DNA of 64,000 nt from Mikania micrantha (lineage: Eukaryota > Streptophyta > Magnoliopsida > Asterales > Asteraceae): the NCBI GenBank assembly GCA_009363875.1, contig CM018685.1, forward strand, positions 56,679,087 to 56,743,086, read 5' to 3'. The notes below the pieces were generated by a model that was not told the origin of the DNA, did no database searches, and worked only from the letters and a program-made list of their open reading frames with translations. This document shows, piece after piece, positions 38,201-48,400 of this stretch (position 1 is its first letter; each line of letters begins with the position of its first letter). A program made the translations under genes and the position numbers.

Positions 38201-38215
38201 ATAGCAATCGCTCAA
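35213..38215 (-). CDS. LRR receptor-like protein, EIX2/Cf type (no kinase)
   Basis: A single uninterrupted exon of 1000 codons encodes a cell-surface immune-type receptor-like protein. Residues about 13-45 form a hydrophobic signal peptide. An LRRNT domain follows (LCMEGERQALIRFKHGL, then CCKWVGIVCD), then more than 25 extracellular leucine-rich repeats of the plant type (LxxLxLxxNxLxGxIP). A non-LRR island lies around ALVMKGQEYTYKSF, before the last repeats. Near the C-terminus come an acidic stretch, one membrane helix with a GxxxG motif (GFVIG) and a tail of about 18 residues ending RLMSRLIKV. Proteins of this kind bind ligands such as fungal xylanase and signal through the kinase SOBIR1, using the GxxxG helix. 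The ligand is unknown here. The second ATG (38179) is the likelier start, given the TATA box at 38251-38257. Confidence 0.95.
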   Translation of the reverse strand: MSDCYFFFNKSNMSVGFSISYLSSNCHLWLLLVLALFHLCFSNQKSHDALCMEGERQALIRFKHGLIDEADRLASWAGEKSDCCKWVGIVCDNITGHVHEIHLPGPHISYVTYKEMKELDKQRLGGHLSSSLLELKQLKYLDLSCNDFNWIQIPGFIGSLGKLRYLNLSESNFGGMIPPQIGNISELRVLSLRYMYRTSMMKMQWLSGLRWLHHLDVSMIDLSKATDWFEVINTLPSLVELHLSYCQLSDIHPHVPSFNLTSLSLLDISENHFVNTSIPLWVFSLTSVVSLDLSLCYFDNPLPSNIYSFRNLTSLESLYTSGNNFMSSPLVLKQLPGNLKFLIISYCGVSSSALHSLHNLTSLLTLYVSGNQLTKAIPNSFGNLCNLRDIDLSNNNFGNISLTHLLKSFFDCESPSLESLFILDSGLSGPISDSIERLSLLKMLDLSYNRLNGSLPISLSQLSKLTTLAFSNNLLTGVVTEAHFAKLVSLKYLYGEGNNLTLKLQVANWIPPFQIQLLYLNSWDLGLEFPLWLHSQRGLRKLDIRNAGISSPVPPESFWRSFPNLTYLDMSQNNMNGTFTLFFPTKLEVLDLNSNQITGTLPSFSTGSLMPSYLDLSNNSLMGSLHHFLCFNGVEETQFLSLGYNHLSGVIPECWNRWPSLGVLILENNNLSGEIPRTLGSLLQLQWLNMHGNNISGRLPSALMNLSSLNILQLGKNELVGSIPPWIGTKLTLLRILNLRSNNLDGNIPDELCYLSYIQIIDLAKNNLSGIIPRCFNNFSVLTGMINSNDFDMILGVMALSITASDALVMKGQEYTYKSFLRLETLLDLSSNNFFGPIPSELTSLQELKSLNLSRNQMSGRIPEKIGDMNALESFDLSINNLSGELPVSLSRLNFLSSFNVSCNNFTGRIPVGTQLQSFNESSFLGNQLCGAPLCDQCAPNELPTRTTRHENEDDGLEWGLIINIVLGFVIGFWIILAPLIVSTSWRTAYFRLMSRLIKV

Positions 38216-40144
38216 TTTTGGTTTACAAGAGGATGCATATGAAGCTTCAATTTATAGTCGTAAGTTAATTTAGCTGTCACAAGTGCCTTTCGTTTTTCCG
38301 TAACGACCGGTTTGAAAGTATTAAAAGTCCAATTTTTGAACTTGTGAACTCATACTGTCTCCATATGTGAACTTGTACGAGTTAATTAGAAAATCAATTT
38401 TTGTGTGGACCTAATTTTACAAAAAATCTACCAGCCAAGTCAAGTCGGCAAGTCCAATTGTCTAACCCAAACTTGACGGTAAAACCGAAACCCGAAACAT
38501 TTGAGACGGGTAACCGAGATGAGATTAGTTTAAAATATTTGCTAGTTTTAGCAAACTAATTAAGGGTATTGCTGGTAAAATGTTATTCTATTTTCATATC
38601 TTGGAAATATGAATATTGCTGGGTACTAGTTTAGGCCTTATTTTTTCCTATACGCATTGTACGTTATATATGTCTTCCTTGAGAAGTAAAGCAAAAGCAG
38701 CCTAACCCAATTCGTAACTCTACTCTGATATCCAACTGTTATAGGGTATGAATCTGTTGCCCTTGTCATTCACATCTATCCTACATATAATTTAATGCTA
38801 ATCCCTCAACATATGGATAGAACCACTAATAAATACAAATTAGGGTATTAAACCGGTTTTGTTTGAGGGCCAAACCCGATACGAATTCTCATGGGTTGAC
38901 ATAATAACAACACGTTTAACCCAATTTTTGCATATACTTTGAGGATATTAATAATTTAAAATTACGATTTTATAATATAAAATACAAGAGTAGAAAAAAT
39001 AATGATATTTAATTATAAACTACTATCTTAATTTCTTTCTTAGTTTAAAATTTTAGCAGAAAATACTCAATCAAGTAATTTATGACAAAAACACAAAAAT
39101 AAAATAAAATAAAATAAAAATAGTTGGGTTAAATGGGTCACCTTGTGAACTTGTCGCGTTACTACAAAGATGGCCCCTTTAACTCCATAGGTTCAACTTG
39201 AAATTGAAACAAACTCATTTATACTAAACTGAAACCTAAAAATTTCATATAGGTTCTATGTCGTATATGAAATTTGCTTTCTATTCACATATGCTTATTT
39301 TAAATATTTTTTTCTTTTTATAGATGCTCATAAACATTTATATAAATGATGAATAGTGAATCTTTATATTTATATTTGAGGAATCACTATTCATAAAACT
39401 AAAAAAATGAAAATAGAGATAGAAGATGGAGATGAAAATGCAATGTATAGGAAATTTTCAAATTTTGGAAATGAAAACAGAAATGAAGACTCAAATGTAA
39501 ATTATGCAAGACATATGCCAATGGTTATGTCAAGTTGTGTAATAGTGTTGGCAATATATGTTAAATCATACAAAAGTGAATAGTTTTTTTTTAGTTATTA
39601 TTATTACTATTTTTGCAACAAAGTGGCTAAGTTTTGCGTATTGTTGGTTTATGTGTATAGCGTTACTTAAGTTCATAAAAATCTCTTAACACTATTCTTT
39701 GTGATCTTTCCTTCTAATTATCAAGATATTAACTTTATACATAATTTTTTTTTATTTATACATATAATAATTAAATATTAGAAGTGTGATTCTTTCTTTT
39801 TAAACTTAATTTTTACATTGTGTTTGCTCGGCGCAAATTTGATGAGTGATTGATTACTTGAATGATAGACTTTTATGTGAATCCAAAGATAGTTAAGAAA
39901 AGTTGTCAAAATCTAACATTTCTTAAAGGAAAGGACAAGAATTGTGAAAAACACTATACATAAATGATGTTTTCTGTAATTTCTATAGTTTAAGGACCCT
40001 TAGGCTACGTGTTATGGTATGTGATGAGGCGTGAGAGGGGTTGGTCATGCCCCGGTGGCGCGTTCCCCCCATTGCACACCGGCGTGAGAGGGGTGTGAAG
40101 ATGGGTGGCGTGAGAGCCCTCATGGGACGATGACCATTGGCAAG
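38216..40144. other. Upstream region of the receptor gene and intergenic DNA
   Basis: Positions 38149-38545, 38683-38717 and 38730-38955 are matched in the same order by pieces at 41385-41893, 48645-48679 and 52430-52630. Around 39985-40150 is a GC-richer patch with ggcgtgagagg words that may be part of a MITE. No gene is supported. Confidence 0.6.
38251..38257 (-). promoter_or_regulatory. TATA box of the receptor-like protein gene
   Basis: On the minus strand this reads ctataaa. It lies 36 bp before the first ATG and about 72 bp before the second, so transcription starting about 30 bp downstream favours the second ATG. The box is conserved in the relic duplicate near 41490. Confidence 0.6.
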
Positions 40145-40299
40145 GGGGTCTTAGAGCATGTGCGGGAGGTGCGACCGTACATGGCCCGATTTTTTAGGGG
40201 CCCTATATTTAAAAAAAATTATATATATTATATTTATTTTAATTTATTTTACAACAAACAAATATAACAATTATATTTTTAATTATATATATTTAAAAT

Positions 40300-40560
40300 A
40301 TTTGAAGCAAGTCGATTGTTTTTCAAATGCATCAATTGCATATAGAATCTTGTTGACTATTCCGGTAACTGTAGCATATACAGAAAGAAATTTTTCAAAA
40401 TTGAAATTGTTGAAGTCATACTTACGATCGGTAATGTCTTAAGAAAGACTTAATAAATTGACAATTATACTATTGAGAAAGAGATACTAGACAATGTGGA
40501 TTATGGATATTTAATCAACAAGTTTGCATCAAAAAATGCTAGAAGAACGTCACGTTTTAT
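40300..40560 (+). pseudogene. hAT transposase C-terminal dimerisation fragment
   Basis: The frame reads CFSNASIAYRILLTIPVTVA then ERNFSKLKLLKSYLRS, a classical hAT-C signature of TTF/zf-MYM1-type transposases. It stops at 40439-40441 directly after SVMS. The following family-like residues can be followed only by changing frame, up to about 40560. It is dead. Confidence 0.85.
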
Positions 40561-40583
40561 TTAGTTATTTGAAACATTGAAAT

Positions 40584-41181
40584 TAGGGGTGTTCACGGTC
40601 CGGTTTTTTCGGTTTTTAGGTTAAACCATAAACCGAACCGTTAAAAATAAAAACCGAACCAAACCGAACCGTTATAAACGGTTTGGTTCCGGTTTGGTTT
40701 ACGGTTTTAGCATGTTAAAAATAAAAAGTGAAGCCTACTTTTGAAAAAAAAAAACTTATGTAACTAACGTGTCCAAAATTATAAACTGTGTAAAAAAACA
40801 TTACAAAACCAGTTATAAAATACAAGAAGTAAAATATATTTACAATTACAAAACATGCTATAAAATACAAAATTTGTCTAGAAAACATGATATCCAAAAA
40901 TAAACCAACAAATCCAAAAACAACCAACTTACTTTCCAAAGTTATAAAACTTTTAAGTATTAACCAAACAACTAATAACTTAAATATATAGTATATATAC
41001 ATACGGTCCGGTTTTTTACGACCATTTTTTGGCAAAAACCGTAAACCAAACCGTTTATTACGGTTTTGAACTTTCAAAACCGACCGACCGAGTGTTTAGA
41101 AAAAAAAACCCGACCGTGAAACCGAACCGATGACCGGTTTGGGCGGTTTAGCGGTTTCGAACCGAACCGTGAACACCCCTA
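40584..41181. mobile_element. hAT MITE with perfect ends and 8-bp duplication
   Basis: Ends are taggggtgttcacgg at the left and ccgtgaacacccc plus ta at the right, exact inverse. They are flanked by attgaaat on both sides (40576-40583 and 41182-41189). Inside, aaaccgaacc and cggttt words are abundant near both ends. The middle is AT-rich; a 120-codon minus frame there is low-complexity and not called. Confidence 0.95.
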
Positions 41182-41384
41182 ATTGAAATGCATCATTTTG
41201 CTAAAACAATATTGTTTATATTGTTTAGACTATTGTTTTAATTATCGTCAATTTGTGTGTGTGCGCGCGCACATAGGGCCCATTTTTAACATTCACCCAG
41301 CCCACATGGCACCTAATTTCTCAGAGACGGCCCTGACCATTGAGGTGGAAAAAATAAATAAATAATAAAATAAAATTAAACCAT

Positions 41385-41893
41385 ATAAATAAGAAATTGA
41401 AAACCCAACACTCATATTGTTTTTATTGAAAACGAAATAGCAGTCGCTCAATTTTGGTTCACAAGAGGATGCATGTGAAGCTTCAATTTATAGTCGTAAG
41501 TTAATTTAGCTGTCACAAGTGCCTTTCGTTTTTCCGTAACGACCGGTTTGAAAGTACTAAAAATCCAAGTAAACGGGCGGAGTGTAAATAATAGAGTTTG
41601 GAAGTTGATAAGATAAAAGACCGATTTATGTCCATTAATTTGGCCCAAGTGAGTTGCCAAATTTTCATGTCCATACAAACATATTATCTTTCAAAGTCAA
41701 GTAAACTCATACTGTCTCCATATGTGAACTTGTACCAATTAATTAGAAAATCAATTTTTGTGTGGACCTAATTTTACAAAAAATCTACCAGCCAAGTCAA
41801 GTCCAATTGTCTACCCAAACTTGACGGGTAAAACCAAAACCCGAAACATTTAAGACAGGTAACTGAGATGAGATTATTATTAAAAAATTTGCA
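41385..41893 (-). pseudogene. Relic 5' end and promoter of a duplicate receptor-like protein gene
   Basis: This repeats 38149-38545: the first ten codons after the second ATG (MSVGFSISYL), the TATA box, and the upstream sequence with cgtaacgaccggtttgaaag and tctaccagccaagtcaagtc. The rest of the gene is gone; its coding side joins hAT-derived DNA at about 41384. It has about 120 bp (near 41565-41705) that the intact gene's promoter lacks. Confidence 0.88.
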
Positions 41894-42114
41894 TAATAAT
41901 TTTTTAAATAATTGTGATAACCAGTGGCGAAGCTTGACCGGAAACATAGGGGGGGGGAAACTTTGTCACATATAAATTTTTTTTCCCTAACGGCCTAACG
42001 CTAACAGTTAAATGTTCGGGTTGGCGATTCGGGTCGGGTCGGGTCAAACCGTCAAACAATAAAAAGCAGATTTTTTTCAGAACAAACAAAGATTTAAATA
42101 ATTATCATGATGAG

Positions 42115-42425
42115 TGAAAAAGTTAAGTACCTTAAAGAAGATTACAACTCAGCGCGACGACCTTTAAGATTTTTAAATTCATCGATTATGGATTCCAAGT
42201 CAAAGTTTTCGGCAATTTCCTTCTCTACACACATTTGGTTTATCATTAAACAAATAGCAAAGAAAACAATATGAAGCATTTGTTGTTGGTGAATGCTCTA
42301 ACCAACTAGGAAACATCTTGAACCAAGCATTTATGAATCTACGTTGCTTTTGATCTTTAGGATACTCTTTAAGATAGATTTGGTATGGTCCTAAATTGTT
42401 TAGCCGGATCTATTTCTAAATTGTT
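42115..42425 (-). pseudogene. hAT transposase N-terminal (TTF/zf-MYM1-type) fragment
   Basis: Read with frame changes, the minus strand gives KEYPKDQKQRRFINAWF, WLEHSPTTNASYCFLCYLF and NDKPNVC. This is the TTF-type zinc-binding region of hAT transposases. There is a broken frame at its left and right limits and no intact element ends were found around it. Confidence 0.7.
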
Positions 42426-42485
42426 AGCAACCACTTCAAAACCCTAAAATCTAAATGTTTACATTCACTAACAAATTAACAATTA

Positions 42486-42819
42486 GAGTTAATTGCTATT
42501 TTCCTCCATGTGGTTTTAAGATAGTTGCCATTTTACTCCAAAATTTTAATTGTTTGCTATTTAGACATTGTGGTTTCCTTATTTTTGCCATTTACCTCCA
42601 ATCACCTAAACGTAGTTAAGTTTTAGTATCTTGAGGGGCATTTGTGTCTTTATGTTTATACATTTTTAAATTAAAAAAAAAAAGAGTAATTGAAAAAACC
42701 TAATTGTTTTAGGTGGGGCTCATTCTTCTGCAGCACGTTTCTTCCATTCCAAGTCCATATTCCCATACGAAGTTCATCTGCCATTAGAAGAAGATAATGA
42801 TGTGGCCATGTGTTGTTTT
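42486..42819 (+). repeat. Left arm of the Pack-MULE
   Basis: It pairs with 43827-44157 at high identity, differing by scattered single-base changes and small indels. Confidence 0.95.
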
Positions 42820-43724
42820 CAAACACAATTTTACCATCACGAGAAGCCAGAACCACACCTCCAGAGCTGAAAACCCCAAACAAGATCACAAGACAATGTT
42901 TTTCAAACCTCTAAGTAAATAATTCTCAGATAAAGGCAAAATAGGAAAAAAAATAACTAAAACTTAAAAATTAGAATATACCAGGAAAGAGCATGTGGGT
43001 CATTATGGGAAGGGCCAGGTGGAAGGTGGATACTGTCAACTATGATCTTAGGTTCATGAACATGAGTTTTCTCAGCATATTCTGCCTTTGCTGCATCAAG
43101 AACAGAATGAACAATATTCACATCTTCTTTCCGGCAACGTAACAATACTGAAGGTTCTTTTAGTCGGAGTAAACCCTGAAAACGCATGGTTTGTTGTGCT
43201 ATTATATGATGTTATTAAGAAATTTATACAAGGGTTAATATACGTTTAATTAGTACCTGAACTATTAGATATTTCATGAGTCCTTCATAGTTATGATGAT
43301 GTTGAAACTTGTGATGGCTTACATTCAAAAGATCTTTTGACGCTGCTTCCCTCATCGCGCTAACCAGGTCATCTTGTGCTTGAAGAACCTTGATGCGAGA
43401 AGCGTTCAGTTGCATGGAATATTCACTGTAATGAAAATCGTGAAAAGTAACTAGAAACAAACTTATAAAATCAAAATTTGTTATAACTGAATTGGCTCTA
43501 ACAAAGAAAGAAAATCAAATCCAAATGATGGTCATTCTCAAACTTTTAAACTAATGAAAAATTTAACAAAAGAACAAGCATAAGATGCATATAAAAAAGA
43601 GTAAAAATGTAGGAGAATTTTACATTTTCTTTGGAACTTCGACTTGCTTCTGTTTTCGTTCATATTCCTGCCGGATCTTCTTTTTCTCTGCCTCCACTAA
43701 TTGTAATTTCTCAATGTTAAATTC
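42816..43724 (-). pseudogene. Captured fragment of V-type proton ATPase subunit E
   Basis: Subunit E is part of the peripheral stalk that links the catalytic and membrane sectors of the vacuolar proton pump. Four exons are present on the minus strand with GT/AG junctions and matching phases: 43724-43624 (EFNIEKLQLVEAEKKK), 43425-43257 (EYSMQLNASRIKVLQAQDD), 43175-42982 (GLLRLKEPSVLLRCR) and 42866 to about 42816 (SGGVVLASRDGKIVFEN). They cover roughly residues 35-205 of a protein usually near 230 residues. The N-terminal exons and the last part of the C-terminus are missing; the last exon runs into the left arm. There is no start codon in context. Some substitutions (for example, around HHKFQHHHNYEG) suggest decay since capture. 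Confidence 0.95.
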
Positions 43725-43826
43725 CTGAAATAGTTGACCATTCATGGGTTTCTCAATGTACAGTGATAACTTGTGTACTAGGCTATCTGCTAGTATGTCA
43801 GTATGATTTTAGCAATTTAATTCTCA

Positions 43827-44157
43827 ACAACACATGGCCACATCATTATCTTCTTCTAATGGCAGATGAACTTCGTATGTGAATATGGACTTGGAATGGA
43901 AGAAACGTGCTGCAGAAGAATGAGCCCCACCTAAAACAATTAGGTTTTTTCAATTACTCTTTTTTTTTAATTTAAAAATGTTTAAACATAAAAGACACAA
44001 ATGCCCCTTAAAGATACTAAAACTTAACTAAGTTTAGGTGATTGGAGGTAAATGGCAAAAATAAGGAAACCACAATGTCTAAATAGCAAACAATTAAAAT
44101 TTTGGAGTAAAATGGCAACTATCTTAAAACCACATGGAGGAAAATAGCAATTAACTC
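43827..44157 (-). repeat. Right arm of the Pack-MULE
   Basis: This is the inverse partner of 42486-42819. Confidence 0.95.
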
Positions 44158-44219
44158 TAACAATTAACTGCAATTAAACTACTCAAAAAACTTAATCAAA
44201 ACAAGTAACAACAAATTTT

Positions 44220-44417
44220 GAAATTTTGCAATTTTCCTCTATTAGTTTCAGAAAATTAACCATTTTCATCCAAAGTCCATTTAAACTTTGGATGAAAATG
44301 GTTACTTTTGTCAAACCACAGGGACTAAAATGGTTAATTTTCTGAAACTAATGGAGGAAAATTGCAAAATTTCAAAATTTGGATGAAAATGGTTACTTTT
44401 GTCAAACCACAGGGAGC
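44220..44417. repeat. Small palindromic element with duplicated tail
   Basis: Arms gaaattttgcaattttcct (from 44220) and the matching aaaattgcaaaatttc (to 44372) form a near-complete hairpin centred on 44275. A 36-bp piece starting ggatgaaaatggttactttt within it (44289) is repeated exactly beside it (about 44380-44416). Confidence 0.8.
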
Positions 44418-44919
44418 AAAAGAGAAGTTTACTCTTTTCTTTTTGTTTGGTGCGGCAGTCTCTCGAAGGAAAAAGAAAACTCACCCTTTTATTTTGTGTT
44501 TTCCGACAGCAGCTCAATCAAAAATTGGATTAGAGATTAGGAGATTTAATCTTATAATTCTTTTAATACCTTTGGGCTTTAAAGTCCAATCAGATTTAGT
44601 TTAGTTTAGTTTCGATACGCATTACCAATCCCAATTTCATTAGTTTAATTAAATAAACTAGTTTTATCCTCACCATGCTTTGCGGCGGAGAATACGTTGG
44701 TCAAAGCATCGGAGAATACAGGGGCGGCAGGATCCATCGTTTTTAGGGGCACAAATTTATAAAAAAAAAATTATATATACTGTATATTTTTTATAAAAAT
44801 TCAATTGTCTCATTATAACATTCTATAGATTAAACTACAAGGCCCAATAAATGATCAAAAAAAACAATTATTATTATATATTAAAAACCAACTGAAAGGA
44901 ATAGTAACGTTTTGTTTTT

Positions 44920-45665
44920 TTGATTTTTGTCACTAAAACTTTTATATAATATAAAGTTTTGTTTTTTCGATTTTGGCCACTAAAACTTTTAAAGTTTTGT
45001 TTTTTCGATTTTGGTCGCTAAAACTTTTATATATTATAAGGTTTTGTTTTTTCGATTTTTGCCACTAAAACTTTTAAAGTTTTGTTTTTTTGATTTTGGT
45101 CACTAAAACTTTTATATATTATAAGGTTTTGTTTTTTCGATTTTGGCCACTAAAACTTTTATATAATATAAAGTTTTGTTTTTTAGATTTTGGCCACTAA
45201 AAGTAAAGTTTTGTTTTTTCGATTTTTGCCACTAAAACTTTTATATAATATAAAGTTTTGTTTTTTCGATTTTGGCCACTAAAACTTTTATATAATATAA
45301 AGTTTTGTTTGTTCTATTTTGGCCACTAAAACTTTTTAAAGTTTTGTTTTTTCGATTTTGGCCACTAAAACTTAATAGTAAAGTTTTGTTTTTTTGATTT
45401 TGGTCACTAAAACTTTCATATAATATAAAGTTTTGTTTTTTCGATTTTGGCCACTAAAACTTTTTAAAGTTTTTTTTTTTGATTTTGACCACTAGAACTT
45501 TTATATAATATAAAATTTTGTTTTTTCGATTATGGCCACTAAAACTTAATAGTAAAGTTTTGTTTTTTCGATTTTGGTCACTAAAACTTTTATATAATAT
45601 AAAGTTTTGTTTATTTAATTTTGGTCACTAAAACTTTTAAATTTTGTTTTTTCGATTTTGTATAA
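44920..45665. repeat. Minisatellite of attttggccactaaaacttt type
   Basis: About fifteen variable units contain gttttgttttttcgattttg and (g/t)ccactaaaacttt, spaced alternately by ttatataatataaa or a short aaag. Unit lengths run roughly 30-50 bp. Confidence 0.9.
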
Positions 45666-45779
45666 TTTTATGTTTATATATATATAATTGTATAGGGTTT
45701 GTGATGAGAGATTTGATTTTGCTATGTAACTTATGATTTTGCAAATGATATATAATACCCGTTATCGGAAGTGTACTGT

Positions 45780-45818
45780 GATAACCCGCCGCAACGCGCG
45801 GGTTGGATTAAACCTAGT
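45780..45818 (+). mobile_element. Helitron-like 3' terminus
   Basis: A GC-rich hairpin (cccgcc ... gcgcggg) is followed 12 bp later by ctagt, matching the hairpin plus CTRR-T end of Helitrons. The 5' end is not identified, but the minisatellite to its left is probably internal to it. Confidence 0.6.
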
Positions 45819-48253
45819 TGTTATAATATCCGTAAAATAAATAAACAAATAAATATAGCAATTAAAAAAAAAAAAAATTCCATATAAGGTGTACGTGAGC
45901 TAGAAAGGGGGGGAAAGAAAAAAATCTCTTTTGTTGACCTAATCCCTTGCCGTCTCTTTCTACCGAACCACGTCGCCACCGGAACGAATTCAACGAAAAA
46001 TCCGAGATGGAAGACCCTTTAAGTCACGCCTCACCGGTCGATTTGGAACCTTCAAACCCCGAACATACCTCACACGCAAAACTGCAGTCACAGGAGCCCT
46101 CGATCTACTCTCCGGTTCCGTTCGAGTCAGCATCGTCGCGCTGCACCACTGTTCGATCAGCCAACCATTGGAAATAAACATCGCTGCACCACAGGTCCTT
46201 GTTCTGTTGTGTGTTCTGATTAATTACGAACTAGTGAGCAGGTAATGAATTCGACTTGTCTTAAAGAAAACATGTTTCTCGAAGTTCTGGGTTGAATGTT
46301 TATTTATATGGTTGAATTAATTCTGCAGCGATTACAAATTAGGCAACGATTCAGTGTCTCGATTTGATCCTGTTTGGTTTCTGGGAGGTCACAAACAATT
46401 GGTTTTGACCCCATCTACTTTGCTCGATAAGGTAACAATAAAAAAATCAATCAGTTTAATTTGGATGATGCATAATATGTCTAGTTTCATTTTTGTTCTG
46501 GTGGTGTGAGTTCAATGAAAACAAAATAGGGTTGAAACCAAATATAGACAACACCCCACCAAATGAGAAGTTAATCTTCCTGTTTCTATTTGTAATTCAA
46601 GTACAAATCCAACCTGATTGATTAGGGAAAAATGATCTGACTAGGTTATAAAATGAAATATATATGATTAGTGACAGCAAGTTTTGTTGGGTTTTAGTTA
46701 AATTGAAAGAAATTAATAAACATAGAATGTGAATGTGATGTTTGTAATCAGAAAGTTGTTTACCAAATGATGCACATTAGGTGAAGATAAGAACATACAG
46801 TTGGTTTATTTTATTTATTTTTTTATTAAACGTCGATGTGTCTATGGCTATACATATATTATATGTTCTTTTACAATGAAGCCACCATGAATCTACAAAG
46901 GTTAATAAGTGAAATTAAAAATAAATAAATAATGAAACATCAGGTACTAAAATGGATCATGTATTAATACGTAATAGGAGTTGTGAGTTTAAAACTATAA
47001 TACCAGTGGATGGTGTTAGTAAGAATCACAAAACAAAATATTAAGTGATCTTTCAATTGTTAATGATCAAATAATTACAGTAGAGAACTTTGTTGTATTA
47101 ATAATTCTAATAACTAATACATGGGCTTAATAATCAAAATAAAACTAAAGTGTAGGTGTTTTCACTTGTTAGAGACAATTCAAGTGATTTCTATTGTCTT
47201 GCTTGACTATCTCTCGGTTAAGGTACGGATTTCTTCTTTTGTACTCTTAGTATTATCGCTTTGCTTCCGTTGATGCAACCCGTTTAGTCTTTGATCAATT
47301 TATATGTCACTTAGGAAGTATTCAGTTTTGACCCGTTTTGATTATGTATTCGGATTTGCGACTTGTAGCATGCAATAGACTTCTTAAGTTTGTGATCATT
47401 ATTGCATGTTCCTATTAATAATTAGATTTCAGAATTTATTTATAAATTTAGCTATGCCAATTTCGGTTTAGTAACCTGTTACCCAAGCATGTCTGACATG
47501 TCATTGTGGCGTCAATGATGTGACACTTTTCGTGACGGTGTATAATAAATAGTCACGGCGTCTCCATTATACGTCTAGTATTCAGGGATAGCATTGGCCA
47601 TTGGAGGTGTATGGATCGATCCTAGTTCAGTCATATGTTGTACGTTTATACGTTCAGGGGGATGGCACTATGTGTGTACGCCACACACCATCTCATTAGG
47701 TACATAGTCTAGCTAGCTGTGTATCCTTCAGATCAGTTTCGGCTCTGGGTGATTCTAATTATTTACACGACTATTTTTGTTATTATCTGTCGTGTTCAGT
47801 TATATGATCAGTTACATGTTCTGTTATATGCTCAGTTATGTGTTCAGATATATGTTCAGTTATTTTCAGATACATGTTCAGTTTACCATAATACGATCAG
47901 TTCGGTAACAGTTAAATTGCTTCCGCTTATTTGTCTTTTATCAATACTATTATTCTTCCGTTACTGAGCAACTTTTGGCTCAGCCGTTTTCTTTTCTTGT
48001 GTTTTCTGTTGTTTATATAACAGGTACACAAGGGAATCGGGAAAATCATGGGAATGTGTGATGAGAGAATTAGAAGATGCTGAAGTTAATAAAAGACATA
48101 TTTTTTTAGGATTATTTAATATGTTTAAGACTATGTTTCTTTTAAGTTATTTCGAATGTTATCTTTGGATTATTTTTGATTTAAAAGAATGATGTTTTTG
48201 ATTTGATATCTGTAATAGTAACACGTCAGCTCTTGTCGAGTTGGGGTGTTACA
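45819..48253 (+). mobile_element. Probable gypsy-type solo LTR
   Basis: It starts tgttataatatccgtaaaat and ends gagttggggtgttaca. It has an atataagg box at about 45891 and a CT-rich stretch after it, like the LTR at 2658-6327. The flanks ctagt and attgt are not a clear duplication, so the left boundary is provisional. A 76-codon frame at 45947-46177 has no recognisable domain. The last kilobase has repeated (c/g)agttatatg(a/c)tcagtta words near 47795-47885. Confidence 0.6.
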
Positions 48254-48400
48254 ATTGTCCCATTTAAAACTATGATTTTGTTATGCTTACGTTAATTGTC
48301 ACAACAATAGTCATTATATATAAAAAAAATTATCTAAGGAGCCTTTTTTTCTCTTTTCGCACGGGACACTCGAATTCTCGGAAACGCCCCTGGGAGAATA

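Larger units (their letters stand above)
40145..41335 (+). mobile_element. Decayed hAT element with transposase C-terminal fragment
   Basis: The left part carries catggcccgattttttaggg, the kind of sequence seen just inside TTF-type hAT ends. The right part ends agagacggccctg near 41333. Between them is the tail of a hAT transposase (40300-40560), itself cut by a separate hAT MITE (40584-41181). I could not define target duplications for this outer element. Confidence 0.55.
42486..44157. mobile_element. Pack-MULE carrying V-ATPase subunit E exons
   Basis: Long inverted arms at 42486-42819 and 43827-44157 (about 330 bp) begin gagttaattgctattttcct. They are flanked by an exact 9-bp duplication, taacaatta (42477-42485 and 44158-44166). 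The 9-bp duplication with long terminal repeats is the MULE signature. The 1.0-kb core is a genomic piece of a V-ATPase subunit E gene, introns included. There is no transposase, so it is non-autonomous. Confidence 0.95.
44719..48392. mobile_element. Non-autonomous hAT element hosting nested insertions
   Basis: Ends are caggggcggcagg and, at the right, cgcccctg. The 8-bp duplication ggagaata is exact (44711-44718 and 48393-48400). Much of the 3.7 kb is later insertions: a repeat-rich piece ending like a Helitron (to 45818) and an LTR-like block (45819-48253). The hAT's own sequence is limited to about 44719-44920 and 48254-48392. Confidence 0.88.

Noticed and set aside
41904..42089. Minus-strand frame FVLKKICFLLFDGLTRPDPNR near a gggtcgggtcgggtc stretch
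   Set aside because: It is repeat-driven sequence at the edge of a decayed hAT fragment; there is no support as a gene.
45947..46177. 76-codon open frame MPSLSTEPRRHRN...
   Set aside because: It has no recognisable domain and lies just after the TATA-like box of an LTR; I could not separate it from chance.
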